Shown here: positions 1 to 12,483 of the stretch, piece after piece | Layout: each line of letters starts with the position of its first letter | How positions within the stretch are numbered: position 1 is the first letter of the stretch | Assembly (NCBI GenBank): GCA_014058105.1 | Contig: JACGCM010001948.1 | Location: forward strand, 2,294,001-2,358,000 | Reading direction: 5' to 3' | Length of the DNA stretch: 64,000 nt | DNA from: Kingdonia uniflora | Taxonomy: Eukaryota > Streptophyta > Magnoliopsida > Ranunculales > Circaeasteraceae | Position numbers and translations under genes: made by a program | Notes under the pieces: model-generated | What the model was told of the DNA's origin: nothing | Seen by the model: the letters and a program-made list of their open reading frames with translations, nothing else | Databases searched by the model: none

Positions 1-3000
1 AAATGGCATCACTTTCAGAGTTTATAACTTTAAGAACATATTCAGCATTTCTATTTAGGTTATCGCAAATTGCTTCAACCACCAACTCATCCCACAAAGG
101 TCTCACCCAAATGGTCCACTCTTTAATGCTCTTCAAAAAAACCTCTTTTAGTCTCACCTCATACCAAAGTTGTCTCACCGAAACAACAAGTGGCCACTCT
201 TGCTCCTGTTCTTCAATCAGTTCAAGAAATAACCAAACCCCACGAAGCTTCCAGCATTGTTCCGCTTCTTCCCAATCATGGGTGGCCCTTAATTCTTTAA
301 TCTTGACAGATTGTTGATCACCCAGATCAGGGAAAAACACCAACCTCTCATCCGAACCGTCCTCGTGATCAAAGATTACACCTTCCCACCAGGCCTCATT
401 AACAAGAGCATCTACACAAAGTCCATAGTGTAGCCCCCCTTGATGGACTTCAAACGTGGGTGGTTCTGGCCTTATGAAACTGCGGTGGTAAATGTGATGC
501 TGAGGCCCAGCTCTCATTATGACAGGTGGAACATCTACCAAAGCTGTGAGGCGCGCGGAGCCATCATCAAGGAAAATATGGTCGTAACAAACAAGATAAG
601 CTGAATCATTGTGGGAAGGAAATATAGTGGCTAAATGCCATGACCCGTGGAATCCATCTTCGACGCTCCTCACCTGTAACACGCACACAAAAACAAATAA
701 GAAAGATAATTTTCTAGTTATGGATACAAATCATACCAAAAACCATGGTTCAAATATCCGAAATTCTAACTAATAAACTCAAAATAAGCTGGCTTAAAGC
801 GAAAGAAAAAGTACCTATTATGGCAGATACATCATTATATATCGGTTCAACTGACAAAGATATAATCAACATAATTAACCTTTTACCCAAAAAAAATATA
901 ATCAAGAAAAAAATAGTAAAATGGCATTGGAACAATGTATATGGTAGAGATCGTGATTTATGGTCATTGTGATGTTCGGGTACATCATACTATTGTATGG
1001 TGTGATACACCGGATCATATCTTAAGATTAATATTAGTAGGATTTGTTTCTATCATTAGTTATTTTAGTATTTAGTAGTTGAAGTTGGTCGAAGACTCAA
1101 GTTGGTTATTTGAAGTTGAAGTTGAAGTTGAAGTTAAAGACTATCTTCGTGAAGTCCCGATTATTCGTGAAAGTGTTTGCTTATATATGTGATGATTTGA
1201 TTGAAGTTTTTCAAAGTGAAGATCTCAAATCGTGCATGTCTAGAAGTTGCAAACGCATTATGTTCGTGCACTCTCACCATTCGTTTGAGGGGGAGTGTTA
1301 GAGATTGTGATTTATGGTCATTGTGATGTTCGGGTACATCATACTATTATATGGTGTGATACACCGGAACACATCTTAAGATTAATATTTAGTAGGATTT
1401 GTTTCTATCATTAGTTATTTTAGTATTTAGTAGTTACCTAGGAGTTAATTTTCTACTAGGACTCTAGTGGTTTCTATATTTAAATCCCTCTTTTAGGGTA
1501 ATTGTAATTGTTTCTTCAATAATCAATAAAGCTTTTATCTTTCTTTGCTTAATTTAACTATATCAAACATCATAACAAGTGCATTGATTATATTATGATA
1601 TATAGCAAAGGTAATGGCCAACCAATCTATATTCCCCATAATATCAGTTTGTTGAACAAATGGATATTTCTTCGTTATAACTAGGGATGGGTATCAGTCG
1701 GTTTGTTTCGGTATTTTGCCTATAAGATTACCAAAACCGAATAGTTCGATTTACCAAAACACAAAACCAACACCAAACCGTTCGGGTTTTTTCATTTTTT
1801 CCATTATTTTCGGTAATTTTTTATAAGTGACTTTTGGTAATTTAAACTAAGCTTTTGGTTTAGGTAATTCTTGAACAATCAACAAGATCTTACAAGTCAC
1901 CAAATTAAATTACCGAAACTAATAAATGCTATAAAATATAACATAAGTCTATATATCTTTGAAATAGAATCGATATTATCATCTAATGGCATCCGAAGAA
2001 AACCAACGTAAAGGACAAAAAGACAAACATAAATTATAGAGAGGACAAGAGTAAAGTGTTTTTTGATATTTTGGACGAAGGGGTGTTTTGGTGACATTTA
2101 ATTTAAATAGTTTATATTTTACAATTTTTGTTGTTTAAATGTCGGTATTTATATATTTTGATAATTTCGTATTGGTATTTTTGATTTTTAGGTATTATCA
2201 ACCCAAAACCAACCATAAAGAATTTGTATTTTTTAATTTTTTTTGGTTTTTTCGGTTTTAAGAAATATGAAACGTGCTCGTAACCCATTAGTTTTTTTAG
2301 TTTTTACCACATTAGTTGTACCTCTACTCATAACCCAAAAATGTCGACCAACGTTATCGTTGTGGGAAAGAGGGCGAAAAAATCACTAAAAATTAATTCT
2401 AAGGCCGGGCACGAAACGTAGCGAAGTAAACATACCAAATTCTTTTATTTTGTAGTGGTAAAGGAGAAAGAACTCTTTTGCTTCAACTCGAGCTCTTGAA
2501 ACGTCGGTAAGAAGGATAAAGTACTCAAAACTGTAAAGAAACGGTTGTCTTAGCAGTCAGCTCGGTGGTCTTTAGGGTTTTTGTGAAGAACAAAAATGGA
2601 GGCCGGTGGTAAAGAGAGAGAGATAAATGAATAATTGAGGACCTAATAGGATTTGGGTTTGAAAAGTCATGTTACCTACTTCGCCACATCATACTGCCTT
2701 GTTGGCAAAGTTCCCCAACCAACTTTCATCTAAACTATTCATCAAGCCAAATGTAAGGCCCCAATCATGGGCTTAGGGTGGGTCTATAGGAGGGGGGAGT
2801 TCTATAAAAGGGTGTGTCTATGGATCCATTCCCATATATATACTAGTGTACACTCGTGCCTACGCCACGGACCACGCTCCCTAAATCGACGCGGTAGGCC
2901 GAGCCGACTTTTTTAGAAGAGAGCGTCGAACCCAGGGCCCACCGACCCCCTCCGCAGATCTGCCTCGCAACACGCGTTTTAACCTAGATCCATAGAGAAG

Positions 3001-6000
3001 GAGCTCGGATAGCCCAGAATGTCCCACCTAAATATAACCCTAGGGAGGAGGGGACACCCCAAGCTGTATATATATATAGGGAGAGGATCCAGAGCCACAC
3101 CCCTTAAGACACACATCCAAACACTAAACAAGAAGCATCCATCTGCCTAGATGGGTGACTCTTATTAAAGCGGTTGCCAACTAGTTTTGGTGATGTGGTG
3201 AAATCGGTGGCTGGACTCGATGACGTGGTATTTGCTTAATTTGAATCCCAACCACAAATCTTTCTTCTTTCTCTATCTCTCTCCTCTCTCTCTCTTTCTC
3301 TATCACAAATCTGTCACAAGTTTCAAATCTGCCCCCATTGATGAGCTCCTAAAACCCTAAAAATGACGGGTCTTCACCATTGAAGCGGTGCTACAGCTGC
3401 AATTCCTTCCATTCGCACCATCGTTGTACTCCCTTAGTAAGTTACATCCTCTCGAGGTGCAAATCTTAAAGCAAATTACGTGTTACTTGACGAACAACAA
3501 ATGTTTACATCCTCCTCTTAGATTAATTTAGTTTAAAGTTTCAAGGGTTTTGGAGGTGAGGTTACGAAATGCGCCTTTATTTCAAAACCTTCAAACCTAA
3601 AAAGATAAATGTCTTCTCACGAAGCTGTTAACTAGCAATTTTTATTGATTTTTTGGGTTTTTATGTGATCTGAACGTGAGTGTAACGAAATATACCAAAC
3701 ATTCATATGGGTTGCGAAAAAAGTATATTTCGTTACCTTGTCAAGAAAAATTAGATTTTCGTTACCGAAAGCAACCATAGTTCCTCTCGTTCGCACATCT
3801 GCCTCTATAGATTCTAACCGTGTTTCTCTATCTCTCTCAGATTGAAAATTATAACCGTCATATTGAAGAATTGAAGACTATGTTACCCATCTCTCACTGT
3901 ACGGACACCTTTTTAGGGTGCTGAAGTTAATGTTATGGGAAACTATGCTTAAATGTCTGAGAATTAATGTGTTCTGAGAGTTGATTGGCATTGGCATTAA
4001 TTTAATATACTGGTGATCCCTATAATTCGTCCTATTATTATGATGTAATCCCGAAATGTTTTCATCATATTGGAATAAGGACATTTACATTTACCTCAAA
4101 TAATAGCCATATATTCATCTCAATGTTTGTAATATTCAATTACATTTTGTGTATCAAGAGACAAATTTGCATACTTATGAATTCGGGGACATTTATCTGG
4201 TAACGAAAACAGATTTTTTCGTAACTAAGTTATTACGAAAGGATACTGTTTTTTACTATTTGGTTTCCAAATTAGTCCATCTACTAACCAAATAACTCAA
4301 CTTTTCGAAGGTTTCGAAAAACGAGATTTTTTAACTCATTTTGTCTTGAAATGTATAGTTTAGTATAACTTAGTTAGTTACGAAATCAACATATTCCGTA
4401 ACCAAATAACTCCATACTTTTGGGAGGATATGTGGTTACGAAAAGTTGATTTTCGTAACTTAGTTACAAGGTTAGTTACGAAATCCCTTCTTCTTTTTTT
4501 AACAAACTAACTCTTAATATATTTTTAGGGCAATTTAGTCACGAAAAATGGGATTTTGTGACTAACTTAGTTACGAAAAATACAATTCCGTAACTTGGTT
4601 AGTTACAAAATCAACCTATTTCGTTACCAACTAACTTGTAAAAGATTTTTAAAATGTTGCAGTTATTGTTTGTAAAGCTATACTTGAATGTTATGGGAAT
4701 TGATGGGTTCTGAGTTGATTGACATTGTCCTTAATTAAATTACAATATTTTTATACATGTAGTCCTCGGTATTCGCTAATATCCTCAATCATTTTTGCTC
4801 TTTAGTAAATTCATTCGAGCAGATAAATATAGTAAAAATGGCATGCCAATGTATTTAGCTACGTAGTCATCGGCCTTCGCCCGTATCATCCTCGTAGTCA
4901 TCAGTCTTCGCCCATATCATCCTCAATTTCGAATCAATTCTACTGTGTGGATACCAAAAGATGGAATTTCCAAACAGTGAGAAACTATAATACATGCCAG
5001 AAATGTATTTAACACTATAAAAACACCAAGAAAATCTATTAAACATTGGTAACAAAACTGGTCACGAAAGATCCACTTTTCGCAACCGGTCACAAAATAT
5101 CCACTTTTCGCAAGGTCACGAAAAAACCATATTTCGATACCTTCAACAAAACTTTTTCAGTTGATAAAATCCAAAACCACCAAACAACTAAAATTAGTAA
5201 TAAGTTTTAAGAAGAATTGTTTTCTGAAACTACCCGCATCAAACCACAAACCGATGATTGACAATGGCGCAAATCAAGCCACATCAAATCCCCAAAAAAG
5301 TTCTTTCAAGCCCTAGAAAAAATTATAAAGCAACTTAGGAGTACATGTTCTTAAATTAATACAGCTCTTTTAACAATAGAGACAATGAGAGTTGGTTGGT
5401 ATTACGAGCTACGAACGGGATGGTTGGTATTGGATCGACATCGACGGATGTGCGAACGAGAAAAACTACGGTTGCAACGGCGCTTATATGGTGGTGCTCC
5501 GCCAATTTTAGGATCTCATCAATGGAGCCTGATTTCAAACCCAAAAATTTTTAGAAAGGGAGAGAAATGGGTTTGAAGAACTAGGTCAGTGATGTGAGAG
5601 AGAGAGAGAGAGAGACAGGGGATGTAAAAAATAATAATAGAGGAGGGAGAGAGGTTTGACTTGTTAGGTGAGGTTTAAACCACTAGGTTATGCCACATAA
5701 TTACCACTTCACCATACCCAGTTGGCAGCCCCTATTATAGGAGCCACCCATCTTAACAAATGAACTGCCCTTATTCCATGTTTGGAATGTGTCTATAAAG
5801 GGTATGGCTCTGGATCCTCTCCCATATAAATGTATATAATATTTATATAATATATATATATATATTGTAGGTAAATTGGTGTTTCTTTCAAGGTATCTCG
5901 TTTTCTCCTTAAATTATTGTTTAATTAATGAAATCTTCATTTTTTTGACTTTTTCTTTACTAAAAATCATCTAGATTTCTTATATCCTAATGTTTTTCAT

Positions 6001-7459
6001 TTATAGATTTAAACGAGTTTTTTTTCTTCTTCTTTATCATAACAATTTTTAATTAAGTTTAATTCATTTTGCAGGTTTGATATGGTTTAATGTTTGTAGC
6101 AGGTAAGTCATCTATGTTTTGTTTTTCAATATTGTTTTTAGTAATTATAGTTTTGATTTAGTAGTGTTATCTTCATTCAGATGATAATTTTTTTGAACAT
6201 GTGTTCTCTCATAAGAATTCAAAGACAGTATGGTTGTTGTTCTTTCACGGAATACATGATTAGAGGAAGGAGAATCTACTTCCAAAGAACTTTGGTTAGT
6301 ACTGAATCCAAGGAAACAAGCCTTTCAATTACTACTCTATGTTCACATAATAATCATCGTACTTTCTTATAGGCGAGTTCAAATAGGGATCGCGAACAAC
6401 AACATTTTGTTATTATGAAAAGGGGTTAAAGCTTAAGGTACTAGAGGCGAAGAAGAATGAACCCAACGAACTTCCGAATTCCAAAAAAAAAGTTGGAGTT
6501 GAAGAATTCGGCGCAGTAAACACTTTTGTTACAATTTAGTAAAAGGTGGACAGCCTGAAGCAAATGTTACATAGCTTAGAAACAGGGAAACATGGGTATG
6601 ATTTAGGGAAGAGGATGAAATATCCCTTTACTTCTTTACTTAAATAGTAAGTGTAACTAGAATACCGCGAAACGGTAGGGACCGACGATTATATAGTCTT
6701 AAACTTAAACGTGAGTACCGGCTAATATACACAAACATCCTCTATTTCTCTATTTCTCAACAATAGAAATTACAATTTCCAAATGTTATAAAGAGTTGTT
6801 CTTGCTAAATGACCCTTGTACTGTTATGCATCGAAGAGGCTGTGCACATGTTTTGCTACAAAAGGCTACCAAGTTCATTAAGTCCGGTGCATCTAGTTGG
6901 GGGACTCTAAAATATCCTTTTTTAACTAAATTTCATAATGTGGCTATTAACGTGCAATAATTTCGTTAAATTAGATACTCTAAAATATCCCTTAAAGATT
7001 GTCAATATAGTTACTGATTCATGCGCAAAACGTGTGTGCCCTAGTTAATAAAAGCAATAAAATGCATAGAAAACACGATAATCGCTTGACAACATTACCA
7101 AAAAAAAAACTATATTAAATTATAAACACATTGAAGGTATTCCCACAGAAATGTAGACAAATGGGTCCTCAAAACATGAAACCAAAAAAAAAAAAAAAAC
7201 ATCTTAAGAAACAAAGTTACACCACATTCCATCTTCTTCCCTATTGGGTCCAAATAAATTGTTAATTTAAGACCATAGTAATTAAAAAACCATGCAATGG
7301 GTATCTAAACACTAAATTTGACATAAAAAATGTAGAACAAGTGAAACAAAATATTACCTCCACTTTCTGATTCACCGAAAGAAGTTTATTCGGGGCTTCT
7401 TCTCTCTTCCGTCTCTTCTTCTTCCTATCACAGATATCCTCCAGCACCAGAGACCCCAT
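1..7459 (-). CDS. IDM1-like PHD/GNAT chromatin regulator, gene A (5' part, cut by window edge)
   Basis: Two exons are visible. Exon 1 (7459-7358, 34 codons) starts with Met-Gly-Ser-Leu and has a Lys/Arg-rich patch (KKKRRKREE) that may be a nuclear signal. Its GAG|GTAATA donor is identical in position and context to exon 1 of gene B. Exon 2 starts at 673 after a TTACAG acceptor and runs open past base 1. It encodes two Agenet/Tudor-like modules (WHLATIFP and YGLCVDALVNEAWWEG regions) followed by the WVRPLWDE region, roughly 70% identical to gene B by eye. I see no stop or frameshift, so this part could be functional. The PHD and GNAT exons would lie outside the window. Intron 1 (674-7357) is 6.7 kb against 0.44 kb in gene B, because transposons have entered it. 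Upstream DNA (about 7460-7560) also resembles gene B, so the duplication included the 5' UTR. Family role (established for IDM1/ROS4): histone acetylation that limits DNA methylation and silencing. Confidence 0.85.
942..1577. mobile_element. Ty1/copia-like remnant: two LTR pieces around a short internal stub
   Basis: About 135 bp beginning TGGTAGAGATCGTGATT (942) recurs at 1298 as TGTTAGAGATTGTGATT with few differences, and the second copy continues to about 1577. Just before the second copy is a purine-rich tract (TTTGAGGGGGAG), as expected for a polypurine tract next to a plus-oriented 3' LTR. The first copy breaks off near 1083. The stub between them contains a GAAGTT microsatellite (1111-1136). 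I read it as a copia element with almost all of its interior deleted. No convincing TSD was found. Confidence 0.5.
1684..2296. mobile_element. Possible hAT-like non-autonomous remnant
   Basis: The stretch starts TAGGGATGGGTATC and is full of CGGTTTGTTTCGG and ACCAAAACCGAA type repeats in both orientations. This is typical of the subterminal regions of plant hAT elements. The right edge is vague and no clean 8-bp TSD is visible. No coding capacity. Confidence 0.3.
2560..2836. mobile_element. Orphan MULE-like right terminus
   Basis: Bases 2790-2836 (CTATAAAAGGGTGTGTCTATGGATCCATTCCC) resemble the right terminus of the neighbouring 2.7-kb element at 5785-5823. The upstream 200 bp (CTACTTCGCCACATCAT, GTTGGCAAAGTTCCCC) are likewise similar to its subterminal region at 5680-5760. 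No matching left terminus was found, so this is probably a truncated relative. The left boundary is approximate. Confidence 0.4.
2837..3078. other. GC-rich island between two MULE-like ends
   Basis: About 200 bp here are far richer in C and G than the surroundings (CGACGCGGTAGGCCGAGCC, CCCAGGGCCCACCG). No ORF or known domain is evident. It may be a retrotransposon fragment into which the flanking elements jumped. It ends in a TA-dinucleotide run that abuts the next element. Confidence 0.35.
3079..5823. mobile_element. 2.7-kb non-autonomous MULE-like element with ~48-bp TIRs
   Basis: The left end GGGAGAGGATCCAGAGCCAC (3079) is matched in inverse orientation by the right end at 5776-5823, with only a few mismatches over about 48 bp. 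The element sits in an AT-dinucleotide stretch, so the 9-bp TSD expected for a MULE cannot be resolved (left flank ATATATATA, right flank ATATAAATG). No transposase or other protein-coding gene is recognisable. Most of the interior is an array of a short palindromic motif (next entry). The TIR is related to that of the 12-kb MULE at 8219-20456. It lies wholly inside intron 1 of gene A. Confidence 0.7.
3550..5150. repeat. Dispersed palindromic motif GTTACGAAA / TTTCGTAAC
   Basis: The motif GTTACGAAA or a one-base variant (GTCACGAAA, TTTCGTTAC, TTCCGTAAC) recurs about 20 times in both orientations. It is densest at 4200-4625 and appears again at 5060-5140. Copies are often paired head to head, 10-25 bp apart, giving imperfect hairpins. 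No open frame spans the region. The motif is not concentrated elsewhere in the window. Confidence 0.7.
5824..7357. other. Remainder of gene A intron 1
   Basis: AT-rich intronic DNA with a TA-dinucleotide run (5840-5865) and two poly(A) stretches (about 7100 and 7183). I see no gene, terminal repeat or structured repeat here. The short ORF at 6181-6372 has no recognisable similarity. Confidence 0.4.
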
Positions 7460-7842
7460 GAGACTTGGAATTGCGTAGAGGGAGAGACACAAGGGAGCGT
7501 ATGATAAGCAGGGAGATTGGTGCGTACGTTAAGCAGAGCAGAGTGGGGTTTTTGTTTCGGCGGAAGGAGAGGAAGAGGAAGAGAGAGTATGTAAACTTGT
7601 CACTCGTCCCACAAAAATATGTGGAATTGTTTTCAGGGACAGATGTCCAGTTACATTTTAATTGGTGTTTGTCAAAGCGTGTTACAGCGTATTTCGAACT
7701 AGTCTGAAGATTGGACAAAAAGTGTACCGGTTATATGTGCGTTCCCATTTTTAGGTTTTGAAAGCAATGTACTAAGTCTTACCTTTGATCTTCAGCTCAA
7801 ACTTTAAGGAACCAACTGAGCATCTCTTGCAATGCATTAGTT

Positions 7843-7876
7843 TGCAGTGTGCAGTTTGCAGTTTGCAGTTTGCACA
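7843..7876. repeat. Heptamer tandem repeat GCAGTTT
   Basis: About five head-to-tail copies of GCAGTTT (one variant GCAGTGT) lie about 390 bp upstream of the gene A start. The stretch between gene A and the MULE (7460-8218) otherwise shows only 5' flank similarity to gene B. Confidence 0.7.
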
Positions 7877-8242
7877 GGTTCGATTCTACTTAAAAATGAA
7901 TTCACATTTTATAGAATATAGAAATGACTTCTAAATATATATAAAAAATTATTGGGTGTGCAATTGTAATTTGATAAAGGTTGATACAGAAAATGATAAA
8001 TAAAATATTAGTAGTTCTAATTTGTACGAGAAGCAGTTGTATTTGTACAAGAGTACACTTAATCAAACAAGTCTAGGAAGTGTTTTCACACTACACTTTG
8101 GTTTTTCCTAAAACATTTTTTTGCTGTAAATTAAAACTCTCCACCCTTCTTCATTCCCACTCTCTAGTTTGATCTCCCTCATCATTATTGGATCTAAACT
8201 TGTATGCATTATCTCTTAGGGAGAGGATTCCTCTTGCTACAC

Positions 8243-8450
8243 TCTGTCTTAACCACACACTCACTCTCTCTTGCCAACTCACTCACTCTCTTTTTGCCTA
8301 TGTGGCATCTCACTCACTCACTCCACTGACTCACTCACTCCACTCAATCACTCTCTCTATAATCCTTTCTCACTCCAAAATATATATTTCACTCTCTCTC
8401 TCCCGATTTCCCTCCACTCAATCACTCAGTCTCTCACTCCAAAATTCAAA
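8243..8450. repeat. Left subterminal CACTCACTC low-complexity tract
   Basis: A tract of CACT and CTCT repeats directly inside the left end of the MULE. It is the mirror image of the GAGTGAGTGAG tract inside the right end (20225-20345). The two apparent ORFs here are by-products of the repeat. Confidence 0.75.
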
Positions 8451-8742
8451 TTCTCATTAAAATTTTACTATTTCTCTCTCTCTACCTTCGATTAACGTAC
8501 GATTCTTTCTCAGTTTATCTCATTGTTGGGAAACTGTATTTTGGGAACGTGATGTTGGAATTGTACTACAAAGGTAATTTGTGCAAGGGTATTGATTTTG
8601 CTTGATTTAACAGGTTAGTGGACAGCAGCTCAACATCTACTAACATCAACTCCCAAACCCAACATCTACCAACAGGTGAGTGGTGTGCAAAAATTTTCTC
8701 TGTAGATTTAAAAATTGTTGTACACTACGTAATTGACATGTT

Positions 8743-8985
8743 ATTGTCGGAATTTGGCCATGCGACAATTTAGGAGTGGCATACAACACAGCAATCGATA
8801 AATTTACATAGTTTAATTGTCGAAATTGAATAAGTCAACAATAATTAATGACTAAATTGTCGCAAACCCAATGCATCGACAAAATTATTTTCGAATACAT
8901 TAGAAATCAACAAAATATTTTCGAAAACCCCAAAAATTGACAAAAAATTGTCGATTTATAGGGTTGTCGACAATATAACTCAGTG
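8743..8985. repeat. TTGTCGA palindrome cluster A
   Basis: Five exact TTGTCGA/TCGACAA heptamers by hand count, including one full TTGTCGACAA palindrome at 8963. Many one-base variants (TCAACAA, TTGTCGC) are present. The cluster lies in the 5' non-coding region of the transposase gene. Confidence 0.75.
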
Positions 8986-9581
8986 AAACTTGTTTATGTT
9001 ATAGATATGGGGTTTATTCAATGGGTGTGCAATTTATTTCATAAATGTTTTGGCGGGGAACATGATGGCTACGATAATGAAGTAATTCCCCTCGTCTCCC
9101 CCCTAATGAAGAGGTTGATGAACTATTTTGGTCCCAAGTAGTATTACGTATGGAAGCATTGGAAGCTGCAGAACAAGAAATGCAAGCACACATAGATTTG
9201 TAGAAGAGCTAGAAACTTGTCGGAAGTCATCTTTCGAAGAATCTGATTGAAGGGAATATGTTTGGGATTGGGGACCTGTAGACTGTACTTAGTGATGTTG
9301 GGGTAACATGTTACTGTAGTGTATGTTTTTAAACCATCTAATGACATACATGATGTACAACTGTGACCCATAAATTCTTATGTAATTAAAGTTTTTCTTA
9401 TGAAAAGCGGTGCTTTTTTGTTTTGCATTTGTGGTTACTTGTCTGTCACTTTTGATTCTATATGTTCGTCTGACTGTATGGATGTATTTGATTAATGGGA
9501 TTGTATCCAATAATTCATCATATATGACAGAATAATAATATAAAAGATTTTGTTGAACAAGAGTGGTCAAAGATAATCTGA

Positions 9582-12192
9582 GATGAATCACCACCAAGGG
9601 CTGCCAACGAACATACGTCGGGTGTGTGTTCCGGAACACCTGATTGTACCATTGATTCTTTGTTTGTGGATACGCCATATGAAGGGCAAACTTTTAATAC
9701 AGCGGATGACGCAAGTTCCTTTTATGAACATTATGGAAGGAAGGAAGGGTTCTCCATAAAGAAGTGCAACTATAACATACGACCAAGATCCGAGGAGATA
9801 GGACGAGTAACATTTACTTGTTTGAGCAACGGTTTGTCAAAGAAAAACAAAACTTCTTATACAAGTGAACAAGATGGGAAGAAGCGATCTTCTTACCAAT
9901 GTGGGTGTAAGACTACTTTGAACATTAGTTTCTCAAATGTGCATAACCACAAGCTTGTGTCACCTCGCAACCACCATCGTATGAAGATTAATCATTTCTT
10001 TTTTAAAGATGCAAAAAACCTTACTGAGACTTTTGAGCTACACAACATCTCAGTAAGCAAGGTGTCTGCTTTATTCCCAGACAAGAGCTTTAACAAACGT
10101 GATTGCTACAACCACAAAGCCAAGGTTAACAAGGAACGTCTATCGAGTGGTGATGCGAAGGCTGTATTGGATTGGTTCAAGAAAAAGCAACTCGAATATC
10201 CTATGTTCTACTTTGAAATTCAACTCGATGATGATGACAGAACACTTTCTTTTTTTTGAATAGATTGTCGATCCCGAATGGCGTATGAGGCTTTTGGGGA
10301 TGTGGTGACATTTGACACCACGTATAGGACAAACGTTTATAAGATGTCATTTGCTCCATTCGCGAGAATAAACAACCACTACCAAATAATCTAACTCAGA
10401 TGTATTTTGTTGAGGAATGAGCAAAAGACCACCTTTACTTGGTTATTCCATACATGGCTAAAGGCGATGAGCAATAAACACCCGACGACTATTATCACTG
10501 ACCAAGACGTTGTAATGGGTGTCTCCATCCTTAATGTTAATCTCAGTGTTATTATTACAGAAATTGTCGGGTAAATGTGTTATTATCCCTGTGTCGACAA
10601 TTATTGTTGAAATCCACAAAGTTGACAATTTATATTGTCGAAAATCATGAACTCAACAATTTATTTTGGCAAAAATCATGAAGTTGACAATTTATTTTGT
10701 CGAAAATCAGCAAGTCGACAATTTAATTGTCGAAAGCCACCAAGTCGACAATTGATACTGTCGAAAGTCATGAAGTAGACAATTATAGCTGAAATAATGC
10801 CAATTAATTGTGAAATCGACAATAATGTCAATTAATTGTGTACTGATTATGCAAAATCGACAATCTATGTTTTATAATATCTGTATTTTCTCGCAGGTGT
10901 TCCCGAATACCAAACATCGGCTCTTCTTATGGCACATCATACACAAGTTCCCTAAGAAAATTGGTCATATTTATTGAGATCCATCTGCATTCAAAACTGA
11001 TATAGATTCAATTATCCACAACACATATGATCCTGCAGAGTTCGATAGAAGGTGGAATGAGATTATGAAAAAACATAATTTTGATGACAACAATTGGATG
11101 CAAGGAATATTTAATATAAGAGAATGATAGATACCTTTGTGGAATAGAGGTACTTTCTATGCTGGCATAAGTACCACTGGCCGAAGTGGGTCAACAAACA
11201 ATTTCTTCAATGGTTGGCTGCTTCCTTCAACTGGTCTGTACAGTTTCGTGATGAAATATGCGACAACTTTATTAGACGCATTTGAAAGAGAGGAGGAAGA
11301 GGACTTTCAATCCCAACATAGATATCGGCAAGTCAGACCTCATCAGACTCTACTAAAACATGCAATAAAGATTTATACAAGGCAAATATTCTATAAAGTT
11401 GAAGACCAATTCAATCAAACTGTTTGTTTTGTAATAATAGAAAAGAGCATAGACGGCAATGTTCAAGAAATACTTGTGAAGTCACATAACAGACCGCCTG
11501 AAATTTTTGAGCTGAAGATAGACTTGGCCAGCCTGACAGGCCATTGTGAATGTAAGTTGTTCGAGTATGTAGGTCTGCCATGTCGTCACCTCTTCAAGGT
11601 TTTCTCCAAATATGATGTTCTCCAAATTTTAAATGCATTCATTCTACCAAGGTGGAAGATTGGTGCAAACAAATATTCTCGATCATACGACGAGAGTCTC
11701 TTAGATAGAGTGAATTTGAGAAAACCTTTATGTCATAGCCACCTCTCACTTCGCACAGTAAACCTTTTTGAGAGGGCATCAACGAATAATGCAAGCTTCA
11801 AATATGCAATTTCAAGGCTAGAAGAGCTTGACTTACACCTAAATATGTACGATGCATCTCTCACTCGACTCTCAGGTTCAGATCTTTTAATATCAACTCC
11901 ATTAATTGAGACAGTGATGTCTTCAGCTCCTATTTTGGATCCTCTTGTGGTACAAACCAAAGGTTGTGCAAAAGATGATCACAAGAAATATGGCCGATGG
12001 AAGGAAGGAATGGAGATAACTGTAGAAAAGAAGAAAAAGACATGAAAAGGGTGCGGAGTCTTTGGCAACCACGAGAAACGAACTTGCCCACAATTGAAAT
12101 TATTGTTTCAAAAAGTAGAAGCTGGTGAATACCCTAATACGAGAAATAAGCACTTCCCAACTTGTACGATGACATATGTTAAATATTTCTAA
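9582..12192 (+). pseudogene. FAR1/MURA-type MULE transposase (nonsense-riddled)
   Basis: A cut-and-paste transposase of the Mutator superfamily in its FAR1-like form. Domains in order: a FAR1-type DNA-binding zinc region (FYEHYGRKEGFSIKK, about 9700-9950), an MULE DDE catalytic region (RSRMAYEAFGDVVTFDTTYR, 10275-10330, and TIITDQDV, about 10489), the FPNTKHRLFLWHI motif after an intron (acceptor TCGCAG, about 10897), a SWIM zinc finger (CECKLFEYVGLPCRHLFKVF, 11549-11608), and a terminal zinc knuckle (GVFGNHEKRTCP, about 12054). In-frame stops sit at 10257 (TGA, expected Trp), 10392, 10976, 11126 (TGA, expected Trp), 11129 and 12043. The intron at roughly 10540-10896 holds repeat cluster B. 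The true start is unclear: the frame is open from 9582 but has no ATG there, and a coding-like stretch at 9090-9200 could be an upstream exon. Ordinary length for the family; inactive as it stands. Confidence 0.85.
10563..10866. repeat. TTGTCGA palindrome cluster B (transposase intron)
   Basis: Eight exact heptamers plus variants. A unit of about 45 bp is discernible: TCGACAATTT, a short AT stretch, TTGTCGAAAATCATGAA. The cluster is confined to the intron between the DDE block and the FPNT block of the transposase. Confidence 0.8.
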
Positions 12193-12483
12193 TTTATTTG
12201 CCTCGTTTTATACGTAGGAGCTGGTACAAATGATGGAAGAAATGTACAATTAGACGACCATGGTGTAGGGAGTTGCTGAACAACTTTATATGCTTGCATG
12301 TCCGTCTACAGGAACTTCCCTTATTGTTGTACTTAAGTTTGCATTTTTAGCGATATTAAGTACATTAAAGTAAGATGGAGGGAGCCTGAGTTGAACACTA
12401 CACTGATATTGATACAATTTTAAATGCCACTGCAACATTGTACTGATATTGATACAGTTTTAAACACCCCATCCCTAGTATAA

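Noticed and set aside
3..317. 104-codon plus-strand ORF at the window start
   Set aside because: Antisense shadow of gene A exon 2; the same shadow occurs opposite gene B at 33744-34022.
8188..8495. Two overlapping plus-strand ORFs of 74-90 codons
   Set aside because: They are translations of CACT/CTCT low-complexity repeat (Ser/Leu/His-rich), not genes.
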